Source of the DNA: Bradyrhizobium iriomotense
GTDB lineage: Bacteria > Pseudomonadota > Alphaproteobacteria > Rhizobiales > Xanthobacteraceae
Direction: 5' to 3'
DNA: 64,000 bases
Assembly: GCF_018130765.1 (NCBI RefSeq)
Contig: NZ_JAFCJZ010000007.1
Span: 186,001 to 250,000, forward strand
Made by a program: the position numbers and the translations under genes. Below, piece after piece: positions 1-8,732 of the stretch (positions within the stretch are counted from its first letter, which is position 1; each line of letters starts with the position of its first letter). The notes beneath the pieces are model-generated. The model made no database searches and was not told the origin of the DNA. It saw only the letters and a list, made by a program, of their open reading frames with translations.

Positions 1-396
1 TGACGTCTGCACGAGGTCTATCGAGAGACGTACGATCTGGCGTGCCCCGGCGACGTCCTCGAACTTCGGAAGGAGATCGGCGTATTCAGGCGTGCCGCGC
101 ATCAGCGACCGACCCTGGCCATAGAGCCGCAGGATCACCGGATCGCCTTCGAAGGCGCAAAACATAATGGTCAGCCGCTTGTCATCAGATGCGATCAGGT
201 GTGCGCGGGTCTCGCTGCCGCTACCGGTGCAATCGAGGTAGGCGACATCGGTCTCTCCGAGGACCCGGAAAGACGACAGGCCCTTTGGCGACACGTTGAT
301 GCGTCCTTTCGGCGGGGCGCTCGCGACGAAGAAGATCTTCTGCCGCTCGATGAAAGCCCTGTGCGCCGGTTCGATCCTCCCGAATTGCTTGCCCAT
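1..396 (-). CDS. Pyridoxamine 5'-phosphate oxidase-family flavoprotein (3' part cut off by window edge)
   Basis: Reading leftward from an ATG at 396 the frame is open to the window edge (132 codons), starting MGKQFGRIEPAHRAFIERQK and continuing through INVSPKGLSSFRVLGETDV. This is the pattern of the putative PNPOx-like FMN-binding split-barrel family. AGAGGA lies 9 nt upstream of the ATG and decides the start. Such proteins bind FMN or F420 and are usually of unknown substrate; true PdxH activity is not implied. The gene diverges from an HTH regulator at 496, and the 99-nt gap between them carries dyads, so control by that regulator is likely. The C-terminal part lies outside the window. Confidence 0.8.
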   Translation of the reverse strand, partial: MGKQFGRIEPAHRAFIERQKIFFVASAPPKGRINVSPKGLSSFRVLGETDVAYLDCTGSGSETRAHLIASDDKRLTIMFCAFEGDPVILRLYGQGRSLMRGTPEYADLLPKFEDVAGARQIVRLSIDLVQTS

Positions 397-444
397 GTCC
401 GTGCGTCCTCTGCGCAGCGACGAAGCCAGGGTCAAGAGCTAGCA

Positions 445-485
445 TACCGTAGGTACCAGTTTAAGAACCTATATTATGCTGGTAT
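445..485. promoter_or_regulatory. Candidate operator in divergent intergenic region
   Basis: The gap between the PNPOx-like gene and the HTH gene is locally AT-rich and holds a short dyad TACC-GTA-GGTA (445-455) plus a wider inverted repeat TACCAG (454-459) / CTGGTA (479-484). Its placement between a regulator and a divergent enzyme gene is typical for an operator. Binding is inferred only. Confidence 0.4.
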
Positions 486-495
486 AAAAACCACC

Positions 496-1299
496 ATGAA
501 AGGACAGGATCCAGTCGCTCCGGCTCTCTCGCTCAGCGCGTTCTTGCGGGCGCTCCGGGAGCGCCAGTCTCCAGCAGAATTCGGCCTCGCGGCCGGACCA
601 CGACGGCGCACGCCCGGTCTCCGGCGCGAGGAGGTCGCTCAGCTCTGCGGATTGAGCGTCACCTGGTACACCTGGATCGAGCAAGGGCGCGATGTATCCG
701 TCTCGGCTGCGGCACTTGCGCGCCTCGCCCGCGGATTGCGCCTGTCACCAGCCGAACGCAGCTATCTGTTTGAAGTCGCCGGCAAGCGCGATCCCGAGCG
801 GCCGGGCAACAGGGATGATCCACCCGAGGAGATAATGGCCTGCGTTGATGCGATCGATGGTCCCGCCTACATCCTCGATCGCACATGGCGCGCACGCTGT
901 TGGAATGCGAAAGCGTCCCTTCTGTTTGCAGGATGGCTCGATGCCGACGGCGAAAAAAATCTTCTGCGCTACATCTTCCTCAGGCCTGAAGCTCGAACCC
1001 TGATCCTTGACTGGACCTCTCGTGCGCGTCGAGTCGTGGCGGAGTTCCGCGCGGCGGTGACCGCCTACTCAGACGATCCCGATATTCGCCGGCTCGTGGA
1101 AGAACTGAGAATTGGAAGTCCCGACTTCGAGCGCTGCTGGGACACACAGGGGGTTTTGGCACGCGAAGGGGGCGAACGTGCGTTCAATCATCCGGCCATG
1201 GGACTGCTACACTATCAGCAGGTGTCGCTGTCTCTGGCGGGCTGGCCTGACTATCGGCTGACGATGCTTCTCACCAAACCAACCGTTCGCAATCGATGA
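496..1299 (+). CDS. XRE-type HTH transcriptional regulator with MmyB-like ligand-binding domain
   Basis: 267 aa. The frame is open further upstream, but the ATG at 496 gives the normal family N-terminus (MKGQDPVAPALSLSAFLRAL). Residues about 14-85 form an XRE helix-turn-helix with the hallmark TPGLRREEVAQLCGLS and WYTWIEQGR; the rest, with ILDRTWRARCWNAKASLLF and FNHPAMGLLHYQQ, matches the MmyB-like (MLTR) ligand-binding region. Family members commonly control an adjacent, often divergent, oxidoreductase gene. Here the divergent neighbour is the PNPOx-like flavoprotein, so that gene is the likely target. The ligand is unknown. Confidence 0.85.
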   Translation: MKGQDPVAPALSLSAFLRALRERQSPAEFGLAAGPRRRTPGLRREEVAQLCGLSVTWYTWIEQGRDVSVSAAALARLARGLRLSPAERSYLFEVAGKRDPERPGNRDDPPEEIMACVDAIDGPAYILDRTWRARCWNAKASLLFAGWLDADGEKNLLRYIFLRPEARTLILDWTSRARRVVAEFRAAVTAYSDDPDIRRLVEELRIGSPDFERCWDTQGVLAREGGERAFNHPAMGLLHYQQVSLSLAGWPDYRLTMLLTKPTVRNR

Positions 1300-1357
1300 T
1301 CTGGCGCGAGGCCGAAGCCGCGGCTCAAGCTGCGGCTACGCCTGATGAGCCGGCATC

Positions 1358-1756
1358 CTACTCCGCCTTGGCCTCAATCGCGGCCATATCGTCGTCCGAG
1401 AGGCCGAAATGGTGGCCGATCTCGTGGATCAGGACGTGGCGGACGATATGGCCGAGGCTTTCGTCGTGCTCGGCCCAGTAATCCAGGATCGGCCGGCGGT
1501 AGAGCCAGACCATGTTGGGCAGCCGTGCCACGTCGCCGAGGCTTTGCTGAGGCAGGCCGACGCCCTGGAACAGGCCGAGCAGGTCGAACTCGCTCTCGCA
1601 TTCCATCTCGTCCAGGACCTCGTCGGTCGGGAAGTCGTCGACGCGGAGGATCACGCCCTCGCAGAGACGGCGAAACTCCGCGGGCAGGCGCTCGAACACG
1701 TCGTGAGCCATCGCTTCCATCTCGGCCAGCGAGGGCGCTTTCAATTCTGTCCACAT
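1358..1756 (-). CDS. Zincin-like metallopeptidase family protein (DUF1025 type)
   Basis: 132 aa with the zinc protease signature HEIGHHFGL (His111, Glu112, His115) and the downstream SDDD of this family of small cytosolic minigluzincin-like proteins. An upstream in-frame start at 1864 exists, but the ATG at 1756 (MWTELKAPSLAEMEAMAHDV) gives the usual family length. The conserved acidic region DDFPTDEVLDEM and LGLFQGVGL are also family-typical. Substrate is unknown. No obvious operon partner: it converges with the HTH gene on one side and diverges from a secreted-protein gene on the other. Confidence 0.85.
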   Translation of the reverse strand: MWTELKAPSLAEMEAMAHDVFERLPAEFRRLCEGVILRVDDFPTDEVLDEMECESEFDLLGLFQGVGLPQQSLGDVARLPNMVWLYRRPILDYWAEHDESLGHIVRHVLIHEIGHHFGLSDDDMAAIEAKAE

Positions 1757-1892
1757 GAGACCGTCATAGCGCGGGTTCCGTGGCGATGCATCCCGCTTTA
1801 TAGGATCGGGCCAAGAAGGAGCGTTGACGCCGCGCGCGAAAACGAGGAGCGTACGGCGCATCAAGGGGTTGGCTCAGGTCAGTGGTGATGTG

Positions 1893-2222
1893 ATGCGGGC
1901 GGGAACAGCAGTACCGGTTCTACTGTGCATGGGGTTGTTTTCGGCTTTTTTTGTTGGCGCCCAGGCCAACGCCCAGGCGCAGATGACCGCTCCCGAGATC
2001 CGGCTGGCCCAGGCGGTCTTGCCCGACGACGTCCCCCCGCCGCGCAGGCGGCCCCCGGCGCGGCTGCGCGTCACGCCCTATTACACCCCTGATGGCGTCT
2101 ATCCGCGCTACAACCCCGGCCCCGACGCGGTGCGCGAATGCAACGTCGCCTATGTGCAGGAGCACAGGCCGAGCGGCACCGTGATCACGCCGCATATGAG
2201 CTGCTACTGGCGCCGGGGCTGA
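1893..2222 (+). CDS. Hypothetical secreted protein
   Basis: 109 aa from ATG 1893. The N-terminus MRAGTAVPVLLCMGLFSAF is a classical signal peptide ending near AQANAQA; the mature part is proline-, arginine- and tyrosine-rich (PPPRRRPPARLRVTPYYTPD) with two Cys near the end (RECNVAY and HMSCYWRR) that could pair. An upstream in-frame start at 1824 would put 23 polar residues in front of the signal peptide and is less likely. Bases 1918-1943, within the signal-peptide coding region, are identical to 60030-60055. Function unknown. Confidence 0.7.
   Translation: MRAGTAVPVLLCMGLFSAFFVGAQANAQAQMTAPEIRLAQAVLPDDVPPPRRRPPARLRVTPYYTPDGVYPRYNPGPDAVRECNVAYVQEHRPSGTVITPHMSCYWRRG
1918..1943. repeat. 26-bp exact repeat, copy 1
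   Basis: This 26-nt stretch, with core TGTGCATGGGGTTGTTTTCG, recurs exactly at 60030-60055. Here it lies inside the signal-peptide coding part of a secreted protein; the other copy is intergenic. Confidence 0.9.
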
Positions 2223-2255
2223 CGCGAGCAGCGCGGAGGCCTCGTGAGGGTCGTC

Positions 2256-2522
2256 ATGGCGAGATGGATTGCACTGGCCGCCGTAGCCGTCGCGCTTGCC
2301 GCGGGTCTGCCTCGCGCATCTGCGGCGCACAGGGTGGTGACGATACCTGAGGCTTCGGCGGGCATCGCGGTTTTCGATGCGCGGCGACACGCGCGAGCCC
2401 CTGACGTCGTGCGGCCTGCCGTGCGCCGTGATCCGCGCTATTACGCGCGGCCCGTCACCTACCGTCCCTATCCCTACGCCGTGCCCGCACCCTTCGTATT
2501 CGGCTACGGGCCGTTCTGGTGA
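2256..2522 (+). CDS. Hypothetical small secreted Tyr/Pro/Arg-rich protein
   Basis: 88 aa. ATG 2256 follows GAGGG at a 5-nt gap; a GTG at 2244 with GGAGG 4 nt upstream is the alternative start. The N-terminus MARWIALAAVAVALAAGLPR is a signal peptide with an AxA site (RASAAH); the mature chain is rich in Arg, Tyr, Pro and Val (RRDPRYYARPVTYRPYPYAV) and ends FVFGYGPFW. The gene is 33 nt after the previous secreted-protein gene and probably cotranscribed. Function unknown; such short aromatic-rich exported proteins are common in Bradyrhizobium and poorly described. Confidence 0.65.
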   Translation: MARWIALAAVAVALAAGLPRASAAHRVVTIPEASAGIAVFDARRHARAPDVVRPAVRRDPRYYARPVTYRPYPYAVPAPFVFGYGPFW

Positions 2523-2526
2523 CGCT

Positions 2527-2826
2527 CTAGCCGGCCGGCGCAAATTCCTTCACCAGCAGCACCGTCGCTTGCGCGCCAGCCTTGCGATCGCGCGAGATGT
2601 CTTCGTACTCGGGCGAGTTCGAGAAGGCGAGAAATGCAGCTTCGTCCGGAAACGACATCATGACGAGCTTGTCATGCGGCCATGCGCCTTCGAGCACGCG
2701 CGGATGTTCATCGGCGGCGAGCAGCCGCCCGTTGAACTTTTTGAACACGTCGAAGAACCGCGCCTGATAGCGGTCATAGGCCGCGCGGTCCGTCATCTTC
2801 AATTGCGCAATCGCGTAGACGGTCAT
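2527..2826 (-). CDS. DUF1330 domain-containing protein
   Basis: 99 aa from ATG 2826 (MTVYAIAQLKMTDRAAYDRY). The ferredoxin-like DUF1330 pattern is clear: the opening YAIAQLKMTD, the middle GRLLAADEHPRVLEGAW, and FPDEAAFLAFSNSPEYEDI near the C-terminus. Members are small dimeric alpha/beta-barrel proteins related to stress-responsive antibiotic-biosynthesis monooxygenase folds, with no firm biochemical role. It is convergent with the preceding secreted-protein gene, with only 4 nt between the two stops. An in-frame start at 2871 would add 15 residues not expected for the family. Confidence 0.85.
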   Translation of the reverse strand: MTVYAIAQLKMTDRAAYDRYQARFFDVFKKFNGRLLAADEHPRVLEGAWPHDKLVMMSFPDEAAFLAFSNSPEYEDISRDRKAGAQATVLLVKEFAPAG

Positions 2827-2986
2827 TTTCAAATTCCTTGTGGCACTGCGCCGCGGCGAGAGCGTCGTCATTCAGGAGGCATTCACGTCGCTGTCCGTAA
2901 CTTAATCTTGGGAGCGACTGCAAATGAACAGCGGCGGCGCGGGACGCCACGCCACAATGCCGCTGTCCACATACAGGGAGGAGTCC

Positions 2987-3517
2987 ATGCTGAGGAGTTT
3001 GGGTCTCGGGGCAGGCCCGATGCGCTTGCTCGGGATTGCGGCCGCCGCGACGCTGATGCTGTCGATCGGGAGCGCGCAGCGCGCTGAAGCGCTCACCTTG
3101 ATCAATCCGGCAACGTCACCCGCGACGAAAGCCGCGGCCGACGACCTCGTCACGCAGGTCCGGCATGGCGGCGGTGGACATGGTGGCGGCGGACATTTTC
3201 ACGGCGGCGGTGGCTTCCGCGGTGGCGGCGGACATATCGGCGGCTTTCATGGCGGCGGCTTCCGCGCCGCGCCTGCCTTCCACGGTGGCGGCATTCGTTA
3301 CGGCGGATTTCGCCACTATGGCGGCTATCATCGCTACGGGATCTATCGCCCCCATTACGGCTATCGCCACTTCCACCGGCGCTATTATTACGGCGGCTAC
3401 TATCCCTACTACCACTATCCGCGCCGCTGCCGGATCATCTGGACCTATTACGGCCCGCGCCGCATCTGCCGCTGGCACCATTGGCATCGCTGGCACTATC
3501 CGTATCGCTATTGGTAA
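2987..3517 (+). CDS. Secreted Gly/His/Tyr-rich repeat protein
   Basis: 176 aa. ATG 2987 follows a strong GGGAGGAG ribosome site. The N-terminal 35-40 residues contain a hydrophobic signal (MRLLGIAAAATLMLSIGS); after a short stalk comes a low-complexity region of HGGGGH and FHGGG units (about residues 58-105), then a Tyr/His/Arg-rich region (YGGYHRYGIYRPHYGY) and a C-terminal CRIIWTYYGPRRICRW with two Cys that could form a disulfide. The His-rich composition suggests metal binding or surface association, but this is only inference. A perfect hairpin terminator follows the stop. Confidence 0.75.
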   Translation: MLRSLGLGAGPMRLLGIAAAATLMLSIGSAQRAEALTLINPATSPATKAAADDLVTQVRHGGGGHGGGGHFHGGGGFRGGGGHIGGFHGGGFRAAPAFHGGGIRYGGFRHYGGYHRYGIYRPHYGYRHFHRRYYYGGYYPYYHYPRRCRIIWTYYGPRRICRWHHWHRWHYPYRYW

Positions 3518-3532
3518 GCACGATCGAAATGA

Positions 3533-3557
3533 AAAGGGCGCCTCAGCGGCGCCCTTT
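3533..3557. terminator. Bidirectional hairpin terminator
   Basis: Perfect 10-bp stem AAAGGGCGCC / GGCGCCCTTT with a 5-nt loop, flanked by A and T residues. It sits between the stop of the Gly/His-rich gene (+) and the stop of the small minus-strand gene at 3571, so it can serve both convergent transcripts. Confidence 0.8.
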
Positions 3558-3570
3558 GTTCATCCGGTCA

Positions 3571-3780
3571 TTACAGCCAGTCCTTCAGCTTCCACGACGA
3601 AGCCTTCCACCGCATCAGGTTCTCGAGCTTCCACTGCTTGAACATCGCCGGCGGCCAGCGGCTGAGCTTCGAGGTCTCCTCGATCTCGGGCTTGGCGACG
3701 ATGCGAAGCGGCGTGGCGCGCCGGCGGTGCTGGCGCGTCGCCTCGCTGATCAGATCGACATATTCCGGCTTGTTGGCCAT
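3571..3780 (-). CDS. Small hypothetical basic protein
   Basis: 69 aa, MANKPEYVDLISEATRQHRR onward, rich in Lys, Arg and Trp (KQWKLENLMRWKASSWKLK). No recognised domain and no signal peptide. It starts 94 nt downstream of the leuC stop, reads in the same direction, and ends at a strong bidirectional hairpin, which supports it as a real gene. Likely a lineage-restricted protein; function unknown. Confidence 0.55.
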   Translation of the reverse strand: MANKPEYVDLISEATRQHRRRATPLRIVAKPEIEETSKLSRWPPAMFKQWKLENLMRWKASSWKLKDWL

Positions 3781-3874
3781 GGCCTAGCGTCCTCGCGAAC
3801 CGTCGCGAGGACGCAGTGTCGTTGTAGGCGCTTAACGGCGCTTTGCCGCGATCGCTACAATTGCAGGAACTGGC

Positions 3875-5281
<1,407 letters not shown>

Positions 5282-5348
5282 GAGCTTGAGCTCCGGGAAT
5301 GTTGTGTAAGCGGATTGCGCGCCTCGCGCGCGGGCAACAAAATCGTCA

Positions 5349-5368
5349 GCGCAGCTTTTAGGCTGCGC
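5349..5368 (-). promoter_or_regulatory. Hairpin in the leuC leader
   Basis: Perfect 7-bp stem GCGCAGC / GCTGCGC with a 6-nt loop, read on the minus strand 68 nt before the leuC ATG and spanning the stop codon of a short upstream ORF. A second GC-only hairpin (GCGCGC-CTC-GCGCGC, 5317-5331) follows closer to leuC. The arrangement resembles a leader or attenuator region, but no Leu-codon run was seen. Confidence 0.35.
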
Positions 5369-5486
5369 GCGTAAGCTCTGACGTTGCCGAGGTCGCGAAG
5401 CGTCCGAAGAACCGGCCAGGCAGCCGCGAGCGATCGTCGATGACGATGCGCTGGACGGGTGAGAAGCTGGTCAGATCTGGAAACAT
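5358..5486 (-). CDS. Possible 42-aa leader ORF upstream of leuC
   Basis: An uninterrupted frame from ATG 5486 to TAA 5358 encodes [20 protein letters not shown] and a further 22 residues ending SELTRAA. It reads in the same direction as leuC, and its stop is inside a perfect hairpin. No good ribosome site was seen and it has only three Leu codons, so classical leucine attenuation is not supported. It may be a chance frame in GC-rich DNA. Confidence 0.3.
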   Translation of the reverse strand: MFPDLTSFSPVQRIVIDDRSRLPGRFFGRFATSATSELTRAA

Positions 5487-5535
5487 TCTAGAAGCTATAT
5501 AGCACGCAGCGGTAAAAGCGCGAGAGTTTCAGCTC

Positions 5536-5614
5536 GTCATTGCGAACGCAGCGAAGCAATCCAGAGATGCATCCGCGACGACGGTCTGGATTGCTTCGCT
5601 GCGTTCGCAATGAC
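5536..5614. repeat. Palindromic repeat, 30-bp perfect arms
   Basis: The left arm 5536-5565 begins GTCATTGCGAACGCAGCGAA and the right arm 5585-5614 is its exact reverse complement, with a 19-nt centre. This type of palindrome is highly dispersed in Bradyrhizobium and Rhodopseudomonas chromosomes. Confidence 0.9.
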
Positions 5615-5629
5615 AGCGGGGCCAAACAA

Positions 5630-5658
5630 AAAAGCGCGGAGCCGAGCCCCGCGCTTTT
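5630..5658 (-). terminator. rplS operon terminator
   Basis: Stem AAAAGCGCGG / CCGCGCTTTT with a 9-nt loop, 23 nt past the rplS stop; on the minus strand it is followed by further T residues. A normal rho-independent end for the ffh-rplS block. Confidence 0.8.
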
Positions 5659-5681
5659 GAAAACTTGCCTGGTGGCGAAGC

Positions 5682-6062
5682 TTACTCGCCGACGGCGGCC
5701 TGACGGTCCTGCTTCTCGACGATGCGGGCCGACTTGCCGCGAAGGTTGCGGAGGTAATAGAGCTTGGCGCGACGCACCTTGCCGCGGCGCACCACCTTGA
5801 TCGAGTCGATCATCGGCGACATCACCGGGAACACGCGCTCCACACCCTCGCCGTACGAGATCTTGCGCACGGTGAAGCTCTCGTTGAGGCCACCGCCGGA
5901 GCGGCCGATGCAGACGCCTTCATAGGCCTGCACGCGGGTGCGGTCGCCTTCGACCACCTTCACGTTGACGATCACGGTGTCGCCGGGGCCGAATTCCGGG
6001 ATGTCCTTGCCGGCGGACAGCTTGTCGAATTGCTCTTGCTCGAGCTGCTTGATCAGGTTCAT
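5682..6062 (-). CDS. rplS: 50S ribosomal protein L19
   Basis: 126 aa. It shows the L19 pattern: N-terminal [40 protein letters not shown], the conserved [20 protein letters not shown], and [21 protein letters not shown]19 lies at the subunit interface of the ribosome. It is last in the rpsP-rimM-trmD-rplS order, 110 nt after trmD. The C-terminal 12 residues ([12 protein letters not shown]) are a short extension. A strong terminator follows. Confidence 0.98.
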   Translation of the reverse strand: MNLIKQLEQEQFDKLSAGKDIPEFGPGDTVIVNVKVVEGDRTRVQAYEGVCIGRSGGGLNESFTVRKISYGEGVERVFPVMSPMIDSIKVVRRGKVRRAKLYYLRNLRGKSARIVEKQDRQAAVGE

Positions 6063-6172
6063 GGGTAAATCTCCATCGGCGCGCCCAGCCCTGGAAACGG
6101 GGGGCTGCGCAAAATTCGTCTATCCAGCCATTGCGGATTTGGCCGCTCCTATAAGGCAAGCCGGAGCGTTTG

Positions 6173-6940
6173 TCACCCGTCTGTCTTGTTTTTTGGCGTT
6201 TTTTGGCGACGGGGCCGATTCGGGGGCTTGGGCGGGATTTGGGCCCATAAATCAGGCCGCCGGGCCTCTGTCAGGGCCTCGGATTGCGCCCGCCGCCAGC
6301 TAGCAACCTTGGCGTGGTCGCCCGAGGTCAGGATTTCCGGGATCGGGACCCCCTCGAACAGCTGCGGGCGGGTGTATTGGGGGTATTCGAGCAGGCCGCC
6401 CGAAAAACTTTCCTCGGTTCCCGAGGCTTCCTTGCCCATCACCCCCGGCAGCAGCCGGACGCAGGCGTCGATCAGGGCTAGGGCCGCGATTTCACCCCCG
6501 GACAGCACGTAATCGCCGATCGAGACCTCCTCCAGGCCCCGCGCGTCGATCACCCGCTGGTCGATCCCCTCGAACCGCCCGCAGACGATCAGGGGACCCG
6601 GGCCCTGGGCGAGCTCCATGACGCGGGCCTGGGTCAATGGCCGACCCCTTGGGCTCATCAGCAGGCGCGGCCGCTCTTTTGACGGATCTTGGCCGATCTC
6701 GGCGGCATCGATCGCCGCCGCCAGAACATCCGCCCGCAGCACCATGCCCGGGCCGCCACCGGCGGGCGTGTCATCAACGCTGCGATGGCGATCGGTGGCG
6801 GAGGCCCGGATGTCCCGCGCCTCGAGTTGCCAAAGCCCGGAGGCCAGCGCCCGGCCGGCGAGGCTCACGCCGAGCGGTCCCGGAAACATCTCCGGAAACA
6901 GCGTCAGCACCGTCGCGCGCCAGGGTGAGGAGTTGGTCAT
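6173..6940 (-). CDS. trmD: tRNA (guanine37-N1)-methyltransferase
   Basis: 255 aa SPOUT-class enzyme that makes m1G37 in tRNAs and so prevents frameshifting. It has [20 protein letters not shown] at the N-terminus, [19 protein letters not shown], and the trefoil-knot AdoMet motifs [14 protein letters not shown] and [19 protein letters not shown]. Start ATG 6940. It is downstream of the DUF4304 gene that separates it from rimM and upstream of rplS. The C-terminal tail after PDLWAQIPP is basic ([13 protein letters not shown]). Confidence 0.97.
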   Translation of the reverse strand: MTNSSPWRATVLTLFPEMFPGPLGVSLAGRALASGLWQLEARDIRASATDRHRSVDDTPAGGGPGMVLRADVLAAAIDAAEIGQDPSKERPRLLMSPRGRPLTQARVMELAQGPGPLIVCGRFEGIDQRVIDARGLEEVSIGDYVLSGGEIAALALIDACVRLLPGVMGKEASGTEESFSGGLLEYPQYTRPQLFEGVPIPEILTSGDHAKVASWRRAQSEALTEARRPDLWAQIPPKPPNRPRRQKTPKNKTDG

Positions 6941-7028
6941 GATCGCTGGTTAGGACATCGTGCACGCCAGGTCGAGACCCGGCATGGGGCCGCATTCAAG
7001 TGGCAATCTTCACAGCCGCGGCGTCTCG

Positions 7029-7664
7029 TTACGTCTGCTTCGATTCCGTTGCTCTACACAATTCTTCCAGTTCCGTACGTAGCGCGGACGCATTTGCTAG
7101 ACTCGCCAGCGCAATCCGGGCGAAGGCGTTGGCGTCAACCAGATTGCCCATCGATTGCCGCATGAGCGCCAATGAGCGCGCCATTCGAACCTTCGTGGAG
7201 CCGAAGCCCGAAAAGCTATACTGGCCGGCCTCGAATTGTGCAGGTGTGACCTTTTGCAACGGAGATTCTGGTCCAGACACCTCAGAGAATAGATTTCGAC
7301 CAATTGTCGCGTAAACCAATGCCGCCGCCCGAACGGCCGCGTCCATGCTCTCTATTGACCCTTCGTGCTCCCACCATTGATCGCTTTTTGCATCGGACAG
7401 CCTTCGCCGAAACTCGCAGAGCTCGTCTCTGATTTTCGTTGTATCAGGTGAGTTGCCAGCGACATCCGGGATTGACCGAGGCTGGATGCCGAGGTTTACG
7501 GCGAACTTGCCGCCGAACCGCGATCCTTGAACCTGAACGACGTGGATGAGATCTTCCGAGACACGACGAAAAGTGCGGCCGGAGCCGACGAATCCGTCGC
7601 TCCTGAGCGTTGGACTCAGGTGATTCTTGATTGAAGATTCGAGGCGAGGCATCGGTCCGCTCAC
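7029..7664 (-). CDS. DUF4304 domain-containing protein
   Basis: 211 aa from a GTG at 7664 with GGAGAG 5-6 nt upstream; ATG 7652 (MPRLESSIKNHLSPTLRSDG) is the main alternative. The first half, with TLRSDGFVGSGRTFRRVSED then LIHVVQVQGSRFGGKFAVNL, matches DUF4304, a poorly characterised family often found with toxin-immunity or accessory genes. It breaks the usual rimM-trmD adjacency, 101 nt after rimM, and its base use is less GC-rich than the flanking ribosomal genes, suggesting late insertion. The second half has no clear match. Function unknown. Confidence 0.7.
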   Translation of the reverse strand: MSGPMPRLESSIKNHLSPTLRSDGFVGSGRTFRRVSEDLIHVVQVQGSRFGGKFAVNLGIQPRSIPDVAGNSPDTTKIRDELCEFRRRLSDAKSDQWWEHEGSIESMDAAVRAAALVYATIGRNLFSEVSGPESPLQKVTPAQFEAGQYSFSGFGSTKVRMARSLALMRQSMGNLVDANAFARIALASLANASALRTELEELCRATESKQT

Positions 7665-7765
7665 ATGTCTCTCCGAACCTTTGCTCTCAGTTCCGCTGGC
7701 CCGCGCACTGAGGAATCTCATGCGCACTTCGCGCACGATCTCTGCGCAGGAACTCAGACCAGAAG

Positions 7766-8290
7766 TTATGACGATGACTTCTCGTCCTCGCCCTCGATCT
7801 CCTGCGGCAGCGCGATCACCACACGACCGCCCGCAACATCGATCTCCGGCACCACCGCATTCGAGAACGGCAGCAGCATCGTCGCGCCCTTGAGCGGTGC
7901 GATCTCGATGATGTCGCCGGCGCCGAAATTATGGATCGCGAGCACGCGGCCGAGCGCATCGCCATCCGTGGTAACGGCGGCGAGCCCGATCAAATCGGTG
8001 TGGTAATATTCGTCCTCGTCCGTCGCGGGCAGTTTTTCGCGCGCGACGTAGAGTTCGATGCCGTTGAGGCGCTCGGCCTCATCGCGGGTCGTGACGCCCT
8101 TGAACGTCGCGACCAGATGATCTTTCGCCTCGCGCGCCGTCGCGACCTCGAACTGGCGCTTGCCGTCCTTGGCGAGAAGCGGACCGTAGCGCCTGACGGC
8201 AAACGGATCCTCGGTGAAGGTCCATAGTTTGACCGCACCGCGCACACCATGCGCGGCGCCGATCCGCGCGACGCAGACCAGCGCCGACAT
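7766..8290 (-). CDS. rimM: Ribosome maturation factor RimM
   Basis: 174 aa. The N-terminal RimM barrel starts [20 protein letters not shown], the standard opening; the C-terminal PRC-barrel includes [20 protein letters not shown] and [20 protein letters not shown]. RimM binds S19 and assists maturation of the 30S head. It lies 9 nt after rpsP and is clearly cotranscribed with it. The C-terminal tail is acidic ([11 protein letters not shown]). Confidence 0.97.
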   Translation of the reverse strand: MSALVCVARIGAAHGVRGAVKLWTFTEDPFAVRRYGPLLAKDGKRQFEVATAREAKDHLVATFKGVTTRDEAERLNGIELYVAREKLPATDEDEYYHTDLIGLAAVTTDGDALGRVLAIHNFGAGDIIEIAPLKGATMLLPFSNAVVPEIDVAGGRVVIALPQEIEGEDEKSSS

Positions 8291-8299
8291 GATCTAGCC

Positions 8300-8632
8300 T
8301 TAGCCCTTGGCGGCGGCTTCGGCCTGCGCCTTGCGCTCCTTGCGCGGCACGGCCTTCTCGGGGTTGTTGCGCGCTTCGCGCTTCTTGACGCCGGCGGCGT
8401 CGAGGAAACGCATCACGCGGTCCGAGGGCTGCGCGCCCTTGGCGAGCCAGGCCTTCACCTTGTCCATGTCGAGCTTCAGGCGGGTCTCGTTGTCCTTCGG
8501 CAGCAGCGGGTTGAAATAGCCGAGACGCTCGATGAAGCGGCCATCGCGGGGAAAACGCGAATCGGCGACGACGACGTGATAGACGGGACGCTTCTTGGTG
8601 CCTGCACGGGCGAGGCGGATAACGACGGACAT
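8300..8632 (-). CDS. rpsP: 30S ribosomal protein S16
   Basis: 110 aa. Begins [20 protein letters not shown], the universal S16 start, followed by [20 protein letters not shown] and an alphaproteobacterial basic Ala/Lys-rich tail ([20 protein letters not shown]). Part of the 30S subunit. It is 100 nt downstream of ffh and 9 nt upstream of rimM. Confidence 0.98.
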   Translation of the reverse strand: MSVVIRLARAGTKKRPVYHVVVADSRFPRDGRFIERLGYFNPLLPKDNETRLKLDMDKVKAWLAKGAQPSDRVMRFLDAAGVKKREARNNPEKAVPRKERKAQAEAAAKG

Positions 8633-8732
8633 TCAGTTCTCCTTCGAAGTACGGTTTGCAAAGTACGTTTTGTTCGGTTGATTGGTATTCCGCGTCACGC
8701 GAGATCGGTTGAGATCCCGTGCGACGAATTCC

